Position numbers and translations under genes: made by a program
Notes under the pieces: model-generated
Seen by the model: only the letters and a program-made list of their open reading frames with translations
Databases searched by the model: none
Told to the model about the DNA's origin: nothing
Assembly: GCF_011050365.1 (NCBI RefSeq)
Contig: NZ_DRFV01000010.1
Location: 124,001-188,000 of the forward strand
Direction of reading: 5' to 3'
Length of the DNA: 64,000 nt
Source of the DNA: Pseudohongiella sp.
GTDB taxonomy: Bacteria; Pseudomonadota; Gammaproteobacteria; Pseudomonadales; Pseudohongiellaceae
Shown: one piece after another, positions 9,650 to 19,182 of the stretch
How positions within the stretch are numbered: the stretch's first letter is position 1
Layout of the letters: each line of letters starts with the position of its first letter

Positions 9650-11977
9650 TCAGCGTTTGTTTTTCAGGGCCTGCTCGAATAGAGCCGCCATGGTGCCGGT
9701 TTGCCGCTTGTTCTGGGCGGCCGCAGCAAAGTCCTTCTTGCGCTTGTTCGACTCCGCCGACGTCGGTCCGGAACGGGATGATTTGGCGCCGGTTTCTGTC
9801 GGCAAGGGATCATCCAGCCTCATCGTCAACGCGATGCGCTTGCGCTCCTTGTCCACTTCCAGCACCTTGACCTTGACGATCTGACCGGCACTGACCACCT
9901 CGTGCGGATCCTTGACGAACTTGTCCGACAGCGCCGAGATATGCACCAGACCGTCCTGATGCACCCCGATATCGACAAAGGCACCAAAATTGGTGACGTT
10001 AGTTACCGTACCTTCCAGAATCATGGCCGGCACCAGATCTGACAGTGTCTCGACACCCTCTTTCAGGGCAGCCGTTTTGAACTCACCTCGCGGATCACGG
10101 CCGGGTTTTTCCAGCTCGCGCAAAATATCCTCCACAGTCGGCAAGCCATACACATCGGTGACATAGTCCTTTGCTTTCAGTGAACGCAAAAATGTACTGT
10201 CACCGACCAGGGACCTGACTTCACGGCCGTGACGTTGCGCAATTGCCTCCACCAGCGGATACGATTCCGGATGCACGGAGGAGGCATCAAGCGGGTTTTT
10301 GCTTTCGTGCACGCGCAAAAAGCCAGCCGCCTGCTCAAAGGTTTTATCACCAAACCGGGGCACTTTCTTCAGGTCGTCACGGCTGAGGAACTGGCCGTTT
10401 TTGTCGCGGAACTCAAGAATGTTGCCAACCAGTGACTGGGTCAGACCCGACACCCGTTTCAGCAAGGGCGCTGAGGCGGAATTGACATCAACGCCCACCG
10501 CGTTCACGCAGTCTTCCACAACACCGTCGAGGCTGCGCGACAGTTTTACCTGGCTGACATCGTGTTGATACTGCCCGACACCAATGGATTTGGGTTCAAT
10601 CTTCACCAACTCTGCCAGCGGATCCTGCAAACGCCGGGCAATCGACACTGCCCCACGAATGGTAACGTCCAGGTCCGGTAATTCCTGCGAGGCAAACTCG
10701 GAGGCGGAGTACACCGAAGCACCGGCCTCATTAACCAGAATGCGATTAAGCTTGAACTCGGGATGATCCTTGCAGAAATCCGCGACAAACTGGTCGGTTT
10801 CGCGCGAGGCGGTGCCGTTGCCGATGGCAATAAGCTGAACATTGTATTTCTGACACATGGTGCGCAACACTGCTGCCGCTTCGCGTGTCTTGTTCTGCGG
10901 CGCAGTGGGAAATATCGCGCCATGATCGAGCACCCGACCGGTGGCATCCACCACACACATCTTGACGCCGGTACGCAGACCCGGGTCCAGACCAATGGTA
11001 ACCTTTTTGCCGGCCGGAGCGGCCAGCAGCAGATCCTTGATGTTACGTGCAAACACGTTGATGGCATCTTCTTCGGCCTGGTCGCGCAACTGCGTCAGAA
11101 AGTCGGTCTGCAGATGCGTATGAATCTTCACACGCCAGGTCCAACGCACCACTTCCTGCAACCAGGCGTCGCCGGCGCGCCCTTCATCATGCACCTGCCA
11201 GTGCGCGGCGATCATCGCCTCACAACTGTGCTTCACCGGCGGCGCGGCGGGGTCAACCGGAATATCAATCTTTAGATTGAGGATGCCTTCATTGCGGGCA
11301 CGAAACAGAGCCATCACGCGATGTGACGGAATTTTGCTGACCGCTTCGGAGAATTCAAAATAATCGCGATACTTGGCACCTTCCTGCTCTTTGCCGGGAA
11401 TCAACTCCGATGACAGGTGTGACCGCGCCCAGAAAAAATCACGCAACTTGCCCAGCAGTGCCGCGTCCTCGCCAAACTGTTCAATCAGGATATGTTTGGC
11501 CCCATCCAGTGCGGCCTTGCCATCGGCAACGCCTGCGTCAGCGTTAATAAAGGCCTCTGCCTCCTGTTCCGGCGAGCGCGACGGGTCGGCGAACAACATG
11601 TCGGCCAACGGCTGCAGGCCCGCTTCCCGGGCTATCTGGGCGCGGGTACGGCGCTTGGGTTTATAGGGCAGGTACAGATCTTCCAGTGTGGTTTTGGTGT
11701 CCGCGGCGCGAATCTGTCGCTCCAGCTCCGGCGTCAGCTTCTCTTGCTCGCTGATACTCTTGATGATGGCATCGCGGCGGTCATCCAGCTCACGCAGATA
11801 AATCAGCCGTTCCTGCAAGCGGCGCAGCTGAATATCATCCAGGCCACCGGTGACCTCTTTCCGGTAACGCGCAATAAACGGCACGGTGGCGCCGTCATCC
11901 AGCATGGTGACGGTGGCAGCGACCTGCTCCGGGCGGGCTGCGATTTCTTCAGCAATCTTCTCAAACATGATGCTCAT
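9650..11977 (-). CDS. tex: Transcription accessory / RNA-binding protein Tex
   Basis: 775 residues from the ATG at 11977 ([11 protein letters not shown]), which follows the trmJ stop by one base, so the two are translationally coupled. The frame could extend upstream but only by reading the end of trmJ out of frame. Domains in order are: N-terminal helix-turn-helix region with [16 protein letters not shown], a YqgF/RuvC-like domain ([11 protein letters not shown]), helix-hairpin-helix repeats ([16 protein letters not shown]), and an S1 RNA-binding domain at about residues 651-722 ([18 protein letters not shown]). The basic tail follows. Tex is a cytoplasmic nucleic-acid-binding factor conserved across bacteria, linked to RNA polymerase and stress tolerance in other species. 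Confidence 0.95.
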   Translation of the reverse strand: MSIMFEKIAEEIAARPEQVAATVTMLDDGATVPFIARYRKEVTGGLDDIQLRRLQERLIYLRELDDRRDAIIKSISEQEKLTPELERQIRAADTKTTLEDLYLPYKPKRRTRAQIAREAGLQPLADMLFADPSRSPEQEAEAFINADAGVADGKAALDGAKHILIEQFGEDAALLGKLRDFFWARSHLSSELIPGKEQEGAKYRDYFEFSEAVSKIPSHRVMALFRARNEGILNLKIDIPVDPAAPPVKHSCEAMIAAHWQVHDEGRAGDAWLQEVVRWTWRVKIHTHLQTDFLTQLRDQAEEDAINVFARNIKDLLLAAPAGKKVTIGLDPGLRTGVKMCVVDATGRVLDHGAIFPTAPQNKTREAAAVLRTMCQKYNVQLIAIGNGTASRETDQFVADFCKDHPEFKLNRILVNEAGASVYSASEFASQELPDLDVTIRGAVSIARRLQDPLAELVKIEPKSIGVGQYQHDVSQVKLSRSLDGVVEDCVNAVGVDVNSASAPLLKRVSGLTQSLVGNILEFRDKNGQFLSRDDLKKVPRFGDKTFEQAAGFLRVHESKNPLDASSVHPESYPLVEAIAQRHGREVRSLVGDSTFLRSLKAKDYVTDVYGLPTVEDILRELEKPGRDPRGEFKTAALKEGVETLSDLVPAMILEGTVTNVTNFGAFVDIGVHQDGLVHISALSDKFVKDPHEVVSAGQIVKVKVLEVDKERKRIALTMRLDDPLPTETGAKSSRSGPTSAESNKRKKDFAAAAQNKRQTGTMAALFEQALKNKR

Positions 11978-11978
11978 A

Positions 11979-12860
11979 CTACTTCGTATCCTTGGGGGTC
12001 TTGTTCCCTGTATTGTCAGCGTCCGGCAAGTCGCCGGCGTTGGCGCGGCGGACATGCTCTTCGACGTAAGTCAGTACGCCACGCAATATGTTTATCTCCA
12101 TGGAATCCGGGCGAATACGCCCGAACAGCCGCCGCATGCGCGGCATCAATAGCCTGGGATTTTCCGGGTCATGGAAATCCATCGCCACCAGGGCTTTTTC
12201 CAGGTGTTCGTAAAACAGCTCCATCTGATGACCATCTGCCTTCGGCACATCCCAGTACTCATCTTCGGATGCCGGGTCATACATGGGCGCATCCGCACCC
12301 AATCGCGTCTCACCGGCATGTTCGAGCATGGCAACTCGCACTTCGTAGCAGACCACCATCACCGCGGCGGCCAGATTCAGTGAACTGTAGTCCTCATTGG
12401 CAGGAATCTGCACATGGTAGTGACACTGTTGCAACTCATCATTGGTGAGGCCGGTGTCTTCGCGACCAAACACCAGCGCGATCTGACCACTGTCTTCCGC
12501 CGTGGCCCGCTGGATCTCCTCCAGTACATGCCGGGCACACTGGCGGGGCGACAGCATGGGCCAGGGCATCCGACGCGAGCGCGCACTGGCACCAATGACC
12601 ATCGAACAGTCTGCGACAGCCTCAACCAGTGTCGGGAATACCTTGGCGCGCTCCAGCACATCGGTGGCGGACACCGCCCGCCACATGGCAACATCACTGG
12701 GGTAATCGCGCGGATCAACCAGACGAAGATTAGGAATTCCCATGTTTTTCAGGGCCCTGGCGGTAGCGCCAATGTTGCCCGGATGAGAGGTGTTGACCAG
12801 TACGACGTGAACCCGGCTCAGATCGGGTGCAATGGACTGCGACGGTTTGCCTTTGGACAA
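11979..12860 (-). CDS. trmJ: tRNA (cytidine/uridine-2'-O-)-methyltransferase TrmJ
   Basis: 293 residues, SPOUT superfamily. It modifies the 2'-O of position 32 in several tRNAs in E. coli. Conserved blocks are [22 protein letters not shown] at the N-terminus (motif 1), [16 protein letters not shown] (motif 2, SAM knot) and [16 protein letters not shown] (motif 3), all intact. The tail has an acidic, proline-containing extension. It is divergent from suhB, the same arrangement as in E. coli, and overlaps nothing but abuts tex by one base, forming a trmJ-tex operon. Confidence 0.96.
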   Translation of the reverse strand: MSKGKPSQSIAPDLSRVHVVLVNTSHPGNIGATARALKNMGIPNLRLVDPRDYPSDVAMWRAVSATDVLERAKVFPTLVEAVADCSMVIGASARSRRMPWPMLSPRQCARHVLEEIQRATAEDSGQIALVFGREDTGLTNDELQQCHYHVQIPANEDYSSLNLAAAVMVVCYEVRVAMLEHAGETRLGADAPMYDPASEDEYWDVPKADGHQMELFYEHLEKALVAMDFHDPENPRLLMPRMRRLFGRIRPDSMEINILRGVLTYVEEHVRRANAGDLPDADNTGNKTPKDTK

Positions 12861-13038
12861 TGGACTGCTCCAGCGGTTGGTTTTAGTCAGGGGCGGGATT
12901 ATAACAACTAGTTAAGGACTGACTGCCAGCATTTTGCTATCATTCTCCGTCTTTTGAACCAAGGGAGACTCTGAATCAGAGGCTCCAACGACAATAAACC
13001 GTCCCGATTCAACCCGGGCAACAAGTTAAGCGAAAATC

Positions 13039-13824
13039 ATGCATCCCGTAATCAATATCGCCCTCCGGGCCGCGCGCAGCGCTGCCGAACAAATCATCCA
13101 CGTCAGTGACCGTCTGGATCGTGTCAGCATTATCGAAGACAAAGACGGTGAGCTGATTACCAGCATGGATGTGGACGCTGAGCGTACCATTCTGTATCAC
13201 CTGCGCAAAGCCTATCCCGATTTCAGTGTGGAATCACGCTTGAGCGGGTACACGGCAGGTGCCGACACAGACAACACCTGGTTGATTGATCCGCTGGCCG
13301 GCAATCGCAATTTTCAGCGCGGCTTCGGCTCGTTTTGCATCTCCATTGCCTTGAAAACCAGCAAGGGTATTACTCACGGTGTAGTGCTGAACCCGGCTGC
13401 GAACCAGGAATTCAGCGCCAGTCGCGGCGCCGGTGGACAGCTGAACGACAGCCGCATGCGTACCGGTAAACTGACCTCGCTGGAAAACGCCTTTGTCGGA
13501 CTGGATCCGCAACCCGCTGAAGACACGTTTCTTGCCCAGTTACAGGATCAGTTGCTGGCCCTGCCCTGCCATATTCGTATGAGTGGTTGCGCACCGCTGG
13601 ACATGGTCTATGTGGCTGCCGGACGTCTTGACGCGGGCTGGTGCCGCCCGCAACATCAGACATCACTGGCCGCTGCGCAATTGATTCTGCTGGAATCAGG
13701 CGCGCTGCTGAGTGACCCTCAGGGTAACCCGCAAACACAGGGCAGCAAAGAACTGTTGTTTGCCAATCCCAAGTGCTTCAAACATCTGTTGCAAATCAGA
13801 CAGTCACTGAAGGCGCAGTCGTAA
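13039..13824 (+). CDS. suhB: SuhB / inositol monophosphatase homologue with degraded active site
   Basis: 261 residues, aligning over full length with E. coli SuhB (start MHPVINIALRAARSA; YVAAGRLDAGW; end FANPKCFK). Gene order (divergent from trmJ) also matches suhB. The metal-binding motifs are altered. The canonical DPLDGTTN reads DPLAGNRN (D84 kept, second Asp is Ala87). The WDFAAGE motif reads TSLAAAQ (Asp replaced by Ser209, Trp by Thr208). The glutamate pair reads E65-S66. With two of the usual metal ligands missing, phosphatase activity is unlikely. In E. coli SuhB also works in rRNA antitermination with NusA, independent of catalysis, so a structural role may have been retained; that is inference. 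No frameshift is seen and the reading frame is otherwise healthy. Confidence 0.9.
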   Translation: MHPVINIALRAARSAAEQIIHVSDRLDRVSIIEDKDGELITSMDVDAERTILYHLRKAYPDFSVESRLSGYTAGADTDNTWLIDPLAGNRNFQRGFGSFCISIALKTSKGITHGVVLNPAANQEFSASRGAGGQLNDSRMRTGKLTSLENAFVGLDPQPAEDTFLAQLQDQLLALPCHIRMSGCAPLDMVYVAAGRLDAGWCRPQHQTSLAAAQLILLESGALLSDPQGNPQTQGSKELLFANPKCFKHLLQIRQSLKAQS

Positions 13825-13875
13825 GCAGCGAAGTCACTACAACATTAATCCGACAGTAAACCGCGATGGCCTGAT

Positions 13876-15255
13876 ATGGCAGAAAAAAGGGCAAACAAGC
13901 GTTACCAACTGACCGACGGTCCCATCGCGTCGACATTGATCAGCATGACCATCCCGATGATCCTGGGCATGCTGATGATGTTCAGTTTCAACCTGGTTGA
14001 TACCTTTTTCATCAGCATGTTGGGCACGGAAGCCCTGTCTGCGATCAGTTTTACCTTTCCTGTTACCTTCACCATCATGAGCCTGGCCATTGGCCTCAGC
14101 ATCGGCACCTCGGCCGTGGTTGCCAAATACATCGGCCGCGGCGAAACCGAGAAGGCCAAAGAAGCATCCACTGTCACCAACTACGTCGCCATGGCCCTGG
14201 CCGGCGTACTGGCCCTGATCGGCTATCTGTTGATGGATCAGATCTTTTTACTCCTGGGTGCCTCGGCAAGCATGCTGCCTGCCATCCGTGACTACATGGA
14301 TATCTGGCTACCCACCAGTATCCTGCTGGTGGCGTTGATCTGCGCCAACTCAGTGCTGCGCGCCAACGGCGATACCCGCACGCCCAGCATCGTTATGGCC
14401 AGCGCCGGACTGATCAACGCCGTGCTGGATCCTCTGCTCATCTTTGGCTGGGGCCCGATACCGGCCATGGGCATTCAGGGCGCCGCACTGGCGACGCTGT
14501 TCTCCTGGGTAGGCGCCTGCATTTTCCTGTTCTACTTCCTGGCTATCCGCCACGAACTGATTCACAAGGGCCTGCCGTCAATGCAGGTTTTCAGAACCTC
14601 GGCGCGCGAGATGTTGCGTATCGGTATCCCGGCATCGGGCGCCAATATGATGACACCGATTGCAGCTGGCGTGATGACGGCCATTATTGCCGGTTATGGT
14701 GACACCGCGGTGGCGGCCTTTGGTGTTGGGTCCCGGCTGGAATCCATGGCATGCATGGTGATCCTGGCTCTGTCCAGCACCCTGCCCCCCTTTGTCAGCC
14801 AGAATCTCGGGGCCGGCAAACTCGAGCGCATCGAGGAAGCCTGCCGGTTGTCACTGCGTTTTGTGCTGGGCTGGCAACTGATGGTCTATCTGCTGATGGC
14901 GGCCGGCGCCTCACTCATTGCCTGGGTGTTTACCCGTGACGAAGAAGTCGCCGGTATTATCCGCCTTTACATCTGGATCATGCCGCTGAGCTACGGCATG
15001 CAGGGCGTCATTATCTTGTGCAACTCGGCCCTGAATGCGATTCATCGCCCGATGGTGGCGCTGTATCTGAGCATGGCGCGCTTCTTTGTATTCTACGTTC
15101 CCCTGGCCTGGATTGGCAGCATGCTGTTTGGCCTGCCCGGATTTTTTGGCGGCGCCGTTGTTGGCAATATATTGATGGCAGCCCTGTCTTGGCTGACCTT
15201 TCGCCGGGTCATGGACAGAGAGCGCGCCCAGCTCGATGTTGTCGGCGCAGTCTGA
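13876..15255 (+). CDS. MATE family multidrug/Na+(H+) antiporter
   Basis: 459 residues with twelve predicted membrane segments in two similar halves. It begins with a short basic tail and GPIASTLISMTIPMILGML, the usual MATE opening. Blocks such as NLVDTFFISMLGTEALSAISF, RANGDTRTPSI and GVGSRLESMACMVILALS are typical of the NorM/DinF superfamily. It exports cationic drugs, polyamines or metabolites using an ion gradient; the substrate cannot be told. It stands 51 bases after suhB on the same strand and could be cotranscribed. Confidence 0.93.
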   Translation: MAEKRANKRYQLTDGPIASTLISMTIPMILGMLMMFSFNLVDTFFISMLGTEALSAISFTFPVTFTIMSLAIGLSIGTSAVVAKYIGRGETEKAKEASTVTNYVAMALAGVLALIGYLLMDQIFLLLGASASMLPAIRDYMDIWLPTSILLVALICANSVLRANGDTRTPSIVMASAGLINAVLDPLLIFGWGPIPAMGIQGAALATLFSWVGACIFLFYFLAIRHELIHKGLPSMQVFRTSAREMLRIGIPASGANMMTPIAAGVMTAIIAGYGDTAVAAFGVGSRLESMACMVILALSSTLPPFVSQNLGAGKLERIEEACRLSLRFVLGWQLMVYLLMAAGASLIAWVFTRDEEVAGIIRLYIWIMPLSYGMQGVIILCNSALNAIHRPMVALYLSMARFFVFYVPLAWIGSMLFGLPGFFGGAVVGNILMAALSWLTFRRVMDRERAQLDVVGAV

Positions 15256-15402
15256 CCCTGCCTGCCGCAAAACTCTGGCCAGCCCGATGCAGTTGATTTA
15301 TCCTTCGGAACAGCCGCGCAGAAACCGGCGGCCACACCCGTTTTCTGCCCGCCCGGGATGTCGAGTCCTGATCGGGCGCCCAATGACAACAGGCAGACAT
15401 TG

Positions 15403-15957
15403 ATGGATGCTTTAACCGCTCTGCACAGTCGGGTCTCAGTGTCCCGACTGAAAGAACCGGCTCCCGACCAGGAGGCTGTCGACAACATGTTCAGGGCCGC
15501 GATGCGTGCACCGGACCATGGCCTGTTGCGCCCCTGGCGCTTTCTGATCCTGCGCGGGGCAGCGCTTGAACGTCTGGGAGAACTGTTTGTGCAGGCAACG
15601 CTGCTGGATGAGCCCGGTCTGGCCCCGGCGAAGCTGGACAAATTGCGCGGCAAACCGTTACGCGCACCGATGATCATTGTCGGTATCTGCAGCCCCAGGG
15701 ATCACCCCAAAGTACCGGTATTTGAACAACAGCTGGCCGCTGGTGCCGCCATTGATAACCTGCTGATCGCCGCTCATGCGCAAGACATCGGCGCTATCTG
15801 GCGTACCGGCCCCATGGCGACACATGACACAGTAACCAGCGGCCTGGGGCTGAGCGCAGAGGAGAGTATCCTCGGGTTCATTTACCTGGGTACCCCGGAT
15901 GGCCCGCGCCGGCCGCTTAAACAGGAAGACTTCACGCCCTACATCCAGGATTGGTAA
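15403..15957 (+). CDS. YdjA-like nitroreductase family protein
   Basis: 184 residues from the ATG at 15403 (MDALTALHSRVSVSRL), which coincides with the start of E. coli YdjA; an in-frame ATG at 15358 would add 15 residues of no family character. It is a flavin (FMN) oxidoreductase of the minimal nitroreductase type: RRSxSR-like N-terminus (here RVSVSR), RAAMRAPDHGLLRPWRF, AAGAAIDNLLIAAHAQDIGAIWRTG and a GFIYLGTP end block. The substrate is unknown. Its TAA is followed directly by the ATG of the acyltransferase gene, so the two are an operon. Confidence 0.88.
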   Translation: MDALTALHSRVSVSRLKEPAPDQEAVDNMFRAAMRAPDHGLLRPWRFLILRGAALERLGELFVQATLLDEPGLAPAKLDKLRGKPLRAPMIIVGICSPRDHPKVPVFEQQLAAGAAIDNLLIAAHAQDIGAIWRTGPMATHDTVTSGLGLSAEESILGFIYLGTPDGPRRPLKQEDFTPYIQDW

Positions 15958-16569
15958 ATGCCCGATTCAACACCCAAAAAAATAACAATAATGCGCACCA
16001 CTGTTTTTAACACCCCTCTGCTGACTCCCCTGTTGCGGGGTATTTCAGGCGGCATTCTGGCGCTGCTGGGATGGCAGGCGATCGGCAAACCGATCCAGGA
16101 TCAACGCTTTGTCCTGATCGGCGCGCCACACACCAGCAATTGGGATTTCCCCTTGATGCTGATGGTCGTCCTGAAACTGCAACTGAAGCTGCACTGGATG
16201 GGCAAACACAGTCTGTTCATGTTCCCGTTTGGCGGTCTGATGCGCTGGCTTGGCGGCATACCCATTGACCGGCGCAGCCACCATGGCATCGTTGACCAGG
16301 TTGCCGCTCAGTATCAGGAGAACCCGCAACTGGTAGTGCTCGTGCCTCCGGAAGGCACCCGAAAAAAGGTGCAGGAATGGAAAACCGGCTTTTATCACAT
16401 CGCCAACAAGGCCGGCATCCCGATTCTGATGGGGTATCTGGATGTGAGCAGAAAAGAGGCGGGACTGGCAGATTTTTTTTACCCGACGGGCGATGCCGAC
16501 GCGGACATCGTCAACATCCGCGCCTTCTATGCGACCAAAAAAGGTATCAGGCCTGAGAACGCAGACTGA
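15958..16569 (+). CDS. Lysophospholipid acyltransferase family protein (PlsC-like)
   Basis: 203 residues. HTSNWD at about residues 60-65 is the HX4D catalytic motif in the variant form found in short PlsC-like proteins. GGIPIDRRS gives the acceptor-binding motif and PPEGTRKK the third motif. One hydrophobic N-terminal segment (LLRGISGGILALLGW) suggests membrane association. It probably transfers an acyl chain to a glycerolipid or related acceptor. The start directly follows the nitroreductase stop. The last 23 bases overlap the 3' end of the convergent TetR gene. Confidence 0.85.
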   Translation: MPDSTPKKITIMRTTVFNTPLLTPLLRGISGGILALLGWQAIGKPIQDQRFVLIGAPHTSNWDFPLMLMVVLKLQLKLHWMGKHSLFMFPFGGLMRWLGGIPIDRRSHHGIVDQVAAQYQENPQLVVLVPPEGTRKKVQEWKTGFYHIANKAGIPILMGYLDVSRKEAGLADFFYPTGDADADIVNIRAFYATKKGIRPENAD

Positions 16570-17326
16570 GCGGATCGCTGACCTGCGACTGGTAGTTCAG
16601 GCTGGTCAGTACATGCTGAAAAACGAAGGCGGCGTAGTCTGTGATACCGACTTTCAGATGCTGGAATTTCCAACGCTTCAGATACCACTGCTGGAGCATG
16701 GCGGTTGTACTTGACGCCAGCAATGCCGTATCACCGTCATAACGAAACACACCTGACTTGATTCCTTGCTGGCATATCTCTTCCAGTCGCTGGTCGAACT
16801 TCAATTCCATTTCGATCGCCGCTTCACGCTGCGCCTTGTCCAGACCTTTGGCCTCGATAAAACAGAAATAGTACCAGGGGTGCATGATGTGATTCATGTA
16901 AAGATCTGCACTGATGACGGCCTTCAGGCGTTGATAGGGATCCAGTTGATATTGCTCAAGGTCGGACATCACATCATCAATGGTTTGCCGGACCACAGCC
17001 TCAATGGCTGATGCCAGGTCACTTTTGCTGCCGATATAGGCATACAGGCCGCCCATACTGATTTGGGTTTCCCGGCTGAGATCACGCAAACTCATGGAGT
17101 GGAAGCCCTGGCTGTTCGCCAGACGGAAGGTACAGGTAAATATCTTCTGCAAGTTGCGTAACGCGGTTTTGCCGTTTTTGATTTGCATGCGCTCATGGTG
17201 CACAGCAAAGACCCGCTCCCATAACGGTTCGCCTTCAAGGATCCAGGTACGACGGAACGCTTCAATGCTTGTATCCTGCGGCCATGTATTTGTTATTTGT
17301 TCCACGACGTTGTTGTCCACCCTCAA
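16547..17326 (-). CDS. TetR family transcriptional regulator with N-terminal extension
   Basis: 259 residues. The DNA-binding helix-turn-helix lies at about residues 55-105 (FRLANSQGFHSMSLRDLSRETQISMGGLYAYIGSKSDL), so some 50 residues (WPQDTSIEAFRRTWILEGEPLWERVF) come before it, more than usual for TetR. The C-terminal helical ligand/dimer domain includes HPWYYFCFIEAKGLDK. Target and ligand are unknown; the neighbouring acyltransferase and nitroreductase or its own promoter are possible. The coding end overlaps the acyltransferase gene tail to tail by 23 bases. Confidence 0.87.
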   Translation of the reverse strand: MRVDNNVVEQITNTWPQDTSIEAFRRTWILEGEPLWERVFAVHHERMQIKNGKTALRNLQKIFTCTFRLANSQGFHSMSLRDLSRETQISMGGLYAYIGSKSDLASAIEAVVRQTIDDVMSDLEQYQLDPYQRLKAVISADLYMNHIMHPWYYFCFIEAKGLDKAQREAAIEMELKFDQRLEEICQQGIKSGVFRYDGDTALLASSTTAMLQQWYLKRWKFQHLKVGITDYAAFVFQHVLTSLNYQSQVSDPLSLRSQA

Positions 17327-17465
17327 AATCTCCCTGTAACAACCTTTAGCCCGCTACATTGGGCTTCAGCCAATAAAATCAGACCCTGGCGGCGCCGTAA
17401 AGTCTTAATCCACAAAGCAGTTTACAGCAACACCCGGCGCTTAGACAGCGCCCTACCCAGGGCCC

Positions 17466-18173
17466 TTACAGCAACGCTGTCGCGACCGCATAGAGCCCGG
17501 ATATTGCACACAGTGTCAGTGAGCCGTAGCGAATAGCCCGGGCGGGCAGGCGATGCATGGTCCGGCGTGCGACCCAGTAGCCCAGGACTGTTGCCGGCAA
17601 CAGTGGCAGTGAGAGCCAGACATGGATCATGCCAAAATGCCCGATGGGTGCAAGGATAACCAATGAAATCAAACAACTAACCACGAAGAATGCGGCCAGA
17701 TTGGCCCGGATAAGCGCCAGGTCCTGATGCTGCCATAACAGGGCCATTGGTGGCCCTCCTATGGACGTGCTGGTGCCCATGAAGCCGGACAGAAAACCCG
17801 CGGTCATCATCCTGCCCGGCGTCGGATGCCAGCGCAACGAGGACAGGCTCACGACTACCGCGAACAGTACGGACAGACCAATCCATAACGCCAACATGTC
17901 CTTGTCGATCAACAACAACAGACCCGCCCCGGCCAGTGATCCGGGCACCCGCCCAATGATCGCGGCCTTCAGTCCCTGCAATGACACACCATCGCGAAAC
18001 GCCCAGGCGTTGATCAGGGACAGTACCAGGGCGCAGACTGTGACCGGTGCCGGAACAAAATCAGGGTTGATGAAAAACAGCACGGGCGCGGCAATGACAG
18101 CCAGACCAAAACCAACGGCGGTCTGCACAAATGCCCCGACAAACACCAAACTCATTGCTATGACTAAATCCAT
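17466..18173 (-). CDS. TauE/SafE family membrane permease
   Basis: 235 residues, about eight membrane segments in two halves. The opening FVGAFVQTAVGFGLAVIAAPVL and the second-half GFLSGFMGTSTSIGGPPMALL are the paired TauE/SafE motifs. Members export sulfite, sulfoacetate or other organic anions; the substrate here cannot be told. It is single and divergent from the radical SAM gene. Confidence 0.88.
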   Translation of the reverse strand: MDLVIAMSLVFVGAFVQTAVGFGLAVIAAPVLFFINPDFVPAPVTVCALVLSLINAWAFRDGVSLQGLKAAIIGRVPGSLAGAGLLLLIDKDMLALWIGLSVLFAVVVSLSSLRWHPTPGRMMTAGFLSGFMGTSTSIGGPPMALLWQHQDLALIRANLAAFFVVSCLISLVILAPIGHFGMIHVWLSLPLLPATVLGYWVARRTMHRLPARAIRYGSLTLCAISGLYAVATALL

Positions 18174-18238
18174 GCAAGCGGTCCGCAGTGAGAAAACCCG
18201 GTATTTTACGCCAAGCGGGCGCCAAGGTCGCGTCCAGT

Positions 18239-18247
18239 TGTTATACT
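18239..18247 (+). promoter_or_regulatory. Extended -10 element of the radical SAM gene
   Basis: TGTTATACT fits TGnTATAAT with one mismatch. Its 3' end is 7 bases before the ATG at 18255, so transcription would begin at or within a base or two of the start codon, implying a leaderless mRNA. No Shine-Dalgarno sequence is visible between it and the ATG. Confidence 0.5.
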
Positions 18248-18254
18248 GCGCCCT

Positions 18255-19145
18255 ATGTATCCACTATCCTATATCGAACCGGTCTTTCGCCCACCCAGTG
18301 AGTGGAAGTCCCTGATCCTGCAGGTCACCAATGGCTGTTCGTGGAACAATTGCACGTTCTGCGATATGTACACCGCCGAGCAGAAGCGCTTCCAGCCGGC
18401 TCCGTTGGCTCAGATCGAAGCACAGTTAAAGAGCATTATCGAGGCCGGCTATCCGGTGTACCGTGTGTTTCTGGCCGACGGTGATGCCATGACGCTGTCT
18501 GTGCGCCGATTGCACGGGATCATGGATCTGCTGAACCGCTGGTTGCCGCACAAGCCACGGGTCAGTGCCTACTGCCTGCCCCGCAACCTGAAAAACAAAT
18601 CCGTAGCAGACCTGCGTGCGTTGCGCGAAAAAGGTCTGAGCCTGATGTATGTCGGCTGCGAAACCGGCGACAACGAATTACTGAGATTGATCGAGAAAGG
18701 TGAGAACTTTGACAGCTCTCTGTCGGCACTGGAAAAAATGAAAGCCGCCGGCATCAAAAGTTCAGTGATGGTGCTCAATGGCCTGGGTGGCCCCGAGCTT
18801 AGTGAACGGCATGCCATCGAAAGCGCGCGCCTGATGAACGCGGCACAGCCCGAGTATCTGTCGACGCTGGTGGTGGATTTCCCGCACGGCAGCGAGCGCT
18901 TTGCCAAAAACTTCAACGGACGCTGGCGTCAACTCAACCAGTCAGAACTGTTTCGTGAAATGGAGGTGTTCCTCGAGCATCTGGAGCTGGACACTACAAT
19001 TTTTCGCAGCGATCATGCGTCAAATTATCTGGTCCTGAAAGGCGTCCTGGGCAAAGACAAAGCACAGATGCTGGATACGGTTCGTACTGCGATCCACCAA
19101 CCCGGTCGCATTGCGCTGAGGGAGGAATGGCAACGCGGGCTGTAA
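18255..19145 (+). CDS. Radical SAM protein with CX4CX2C cluster motif
   Basis: 296 residues beginning YPLSYIEPVFRPPSEW, a conserved opening in this group, which supports the ATG at 18255. The cluster motif is NGCSWNNCTFC (C28, C33, C36), with four rather than three residues between the first two cysteines. SAM-binding strands follow (VFLADGDAM, LMYVGCETGDNELLRLIEKG). C-terminal of the core there is no extra cysteine cluster. The reaction is unknown. There is no visible ribosome binding site, and an extended -10 lies immediately upstream. Confidence 0.88.
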   Translation: MYPLSYIEPVFRPPSEWKSLILQVTNGCSWNNCTFCDMYTAEQKRFQPAPLAQIEAQLKSIIEAGYPVYRVFLADGDAMTLSVRRLHGIMDLLNRWLPHKPRVSAYCLPRNLKNKSVADLRALREKGLSLMYVGCETGDNELLRLIEKGENFDSSLSALEKMKAAGIKSSVMVLNGLGGPELSERHAIESARLMNAAQPEYLSTLVVDFPHGSERFAKNFNGRWRQLNQSELFREMEVFLEHLELDTTIFRSDHASNYLVLKGVLGKDKAQMLDTVRTAIHQPGRIALREEWQRGL

Positions 19146-19182
19146 TACCAGCGCTGCCATCCATCCTGTCATTAACAAATCC

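Noticed and set aside
11492-12448. 318-codon frame antisense to tex and trmJ
   Set aside because: Spans two well supported genes on the other strand and carries no motif.
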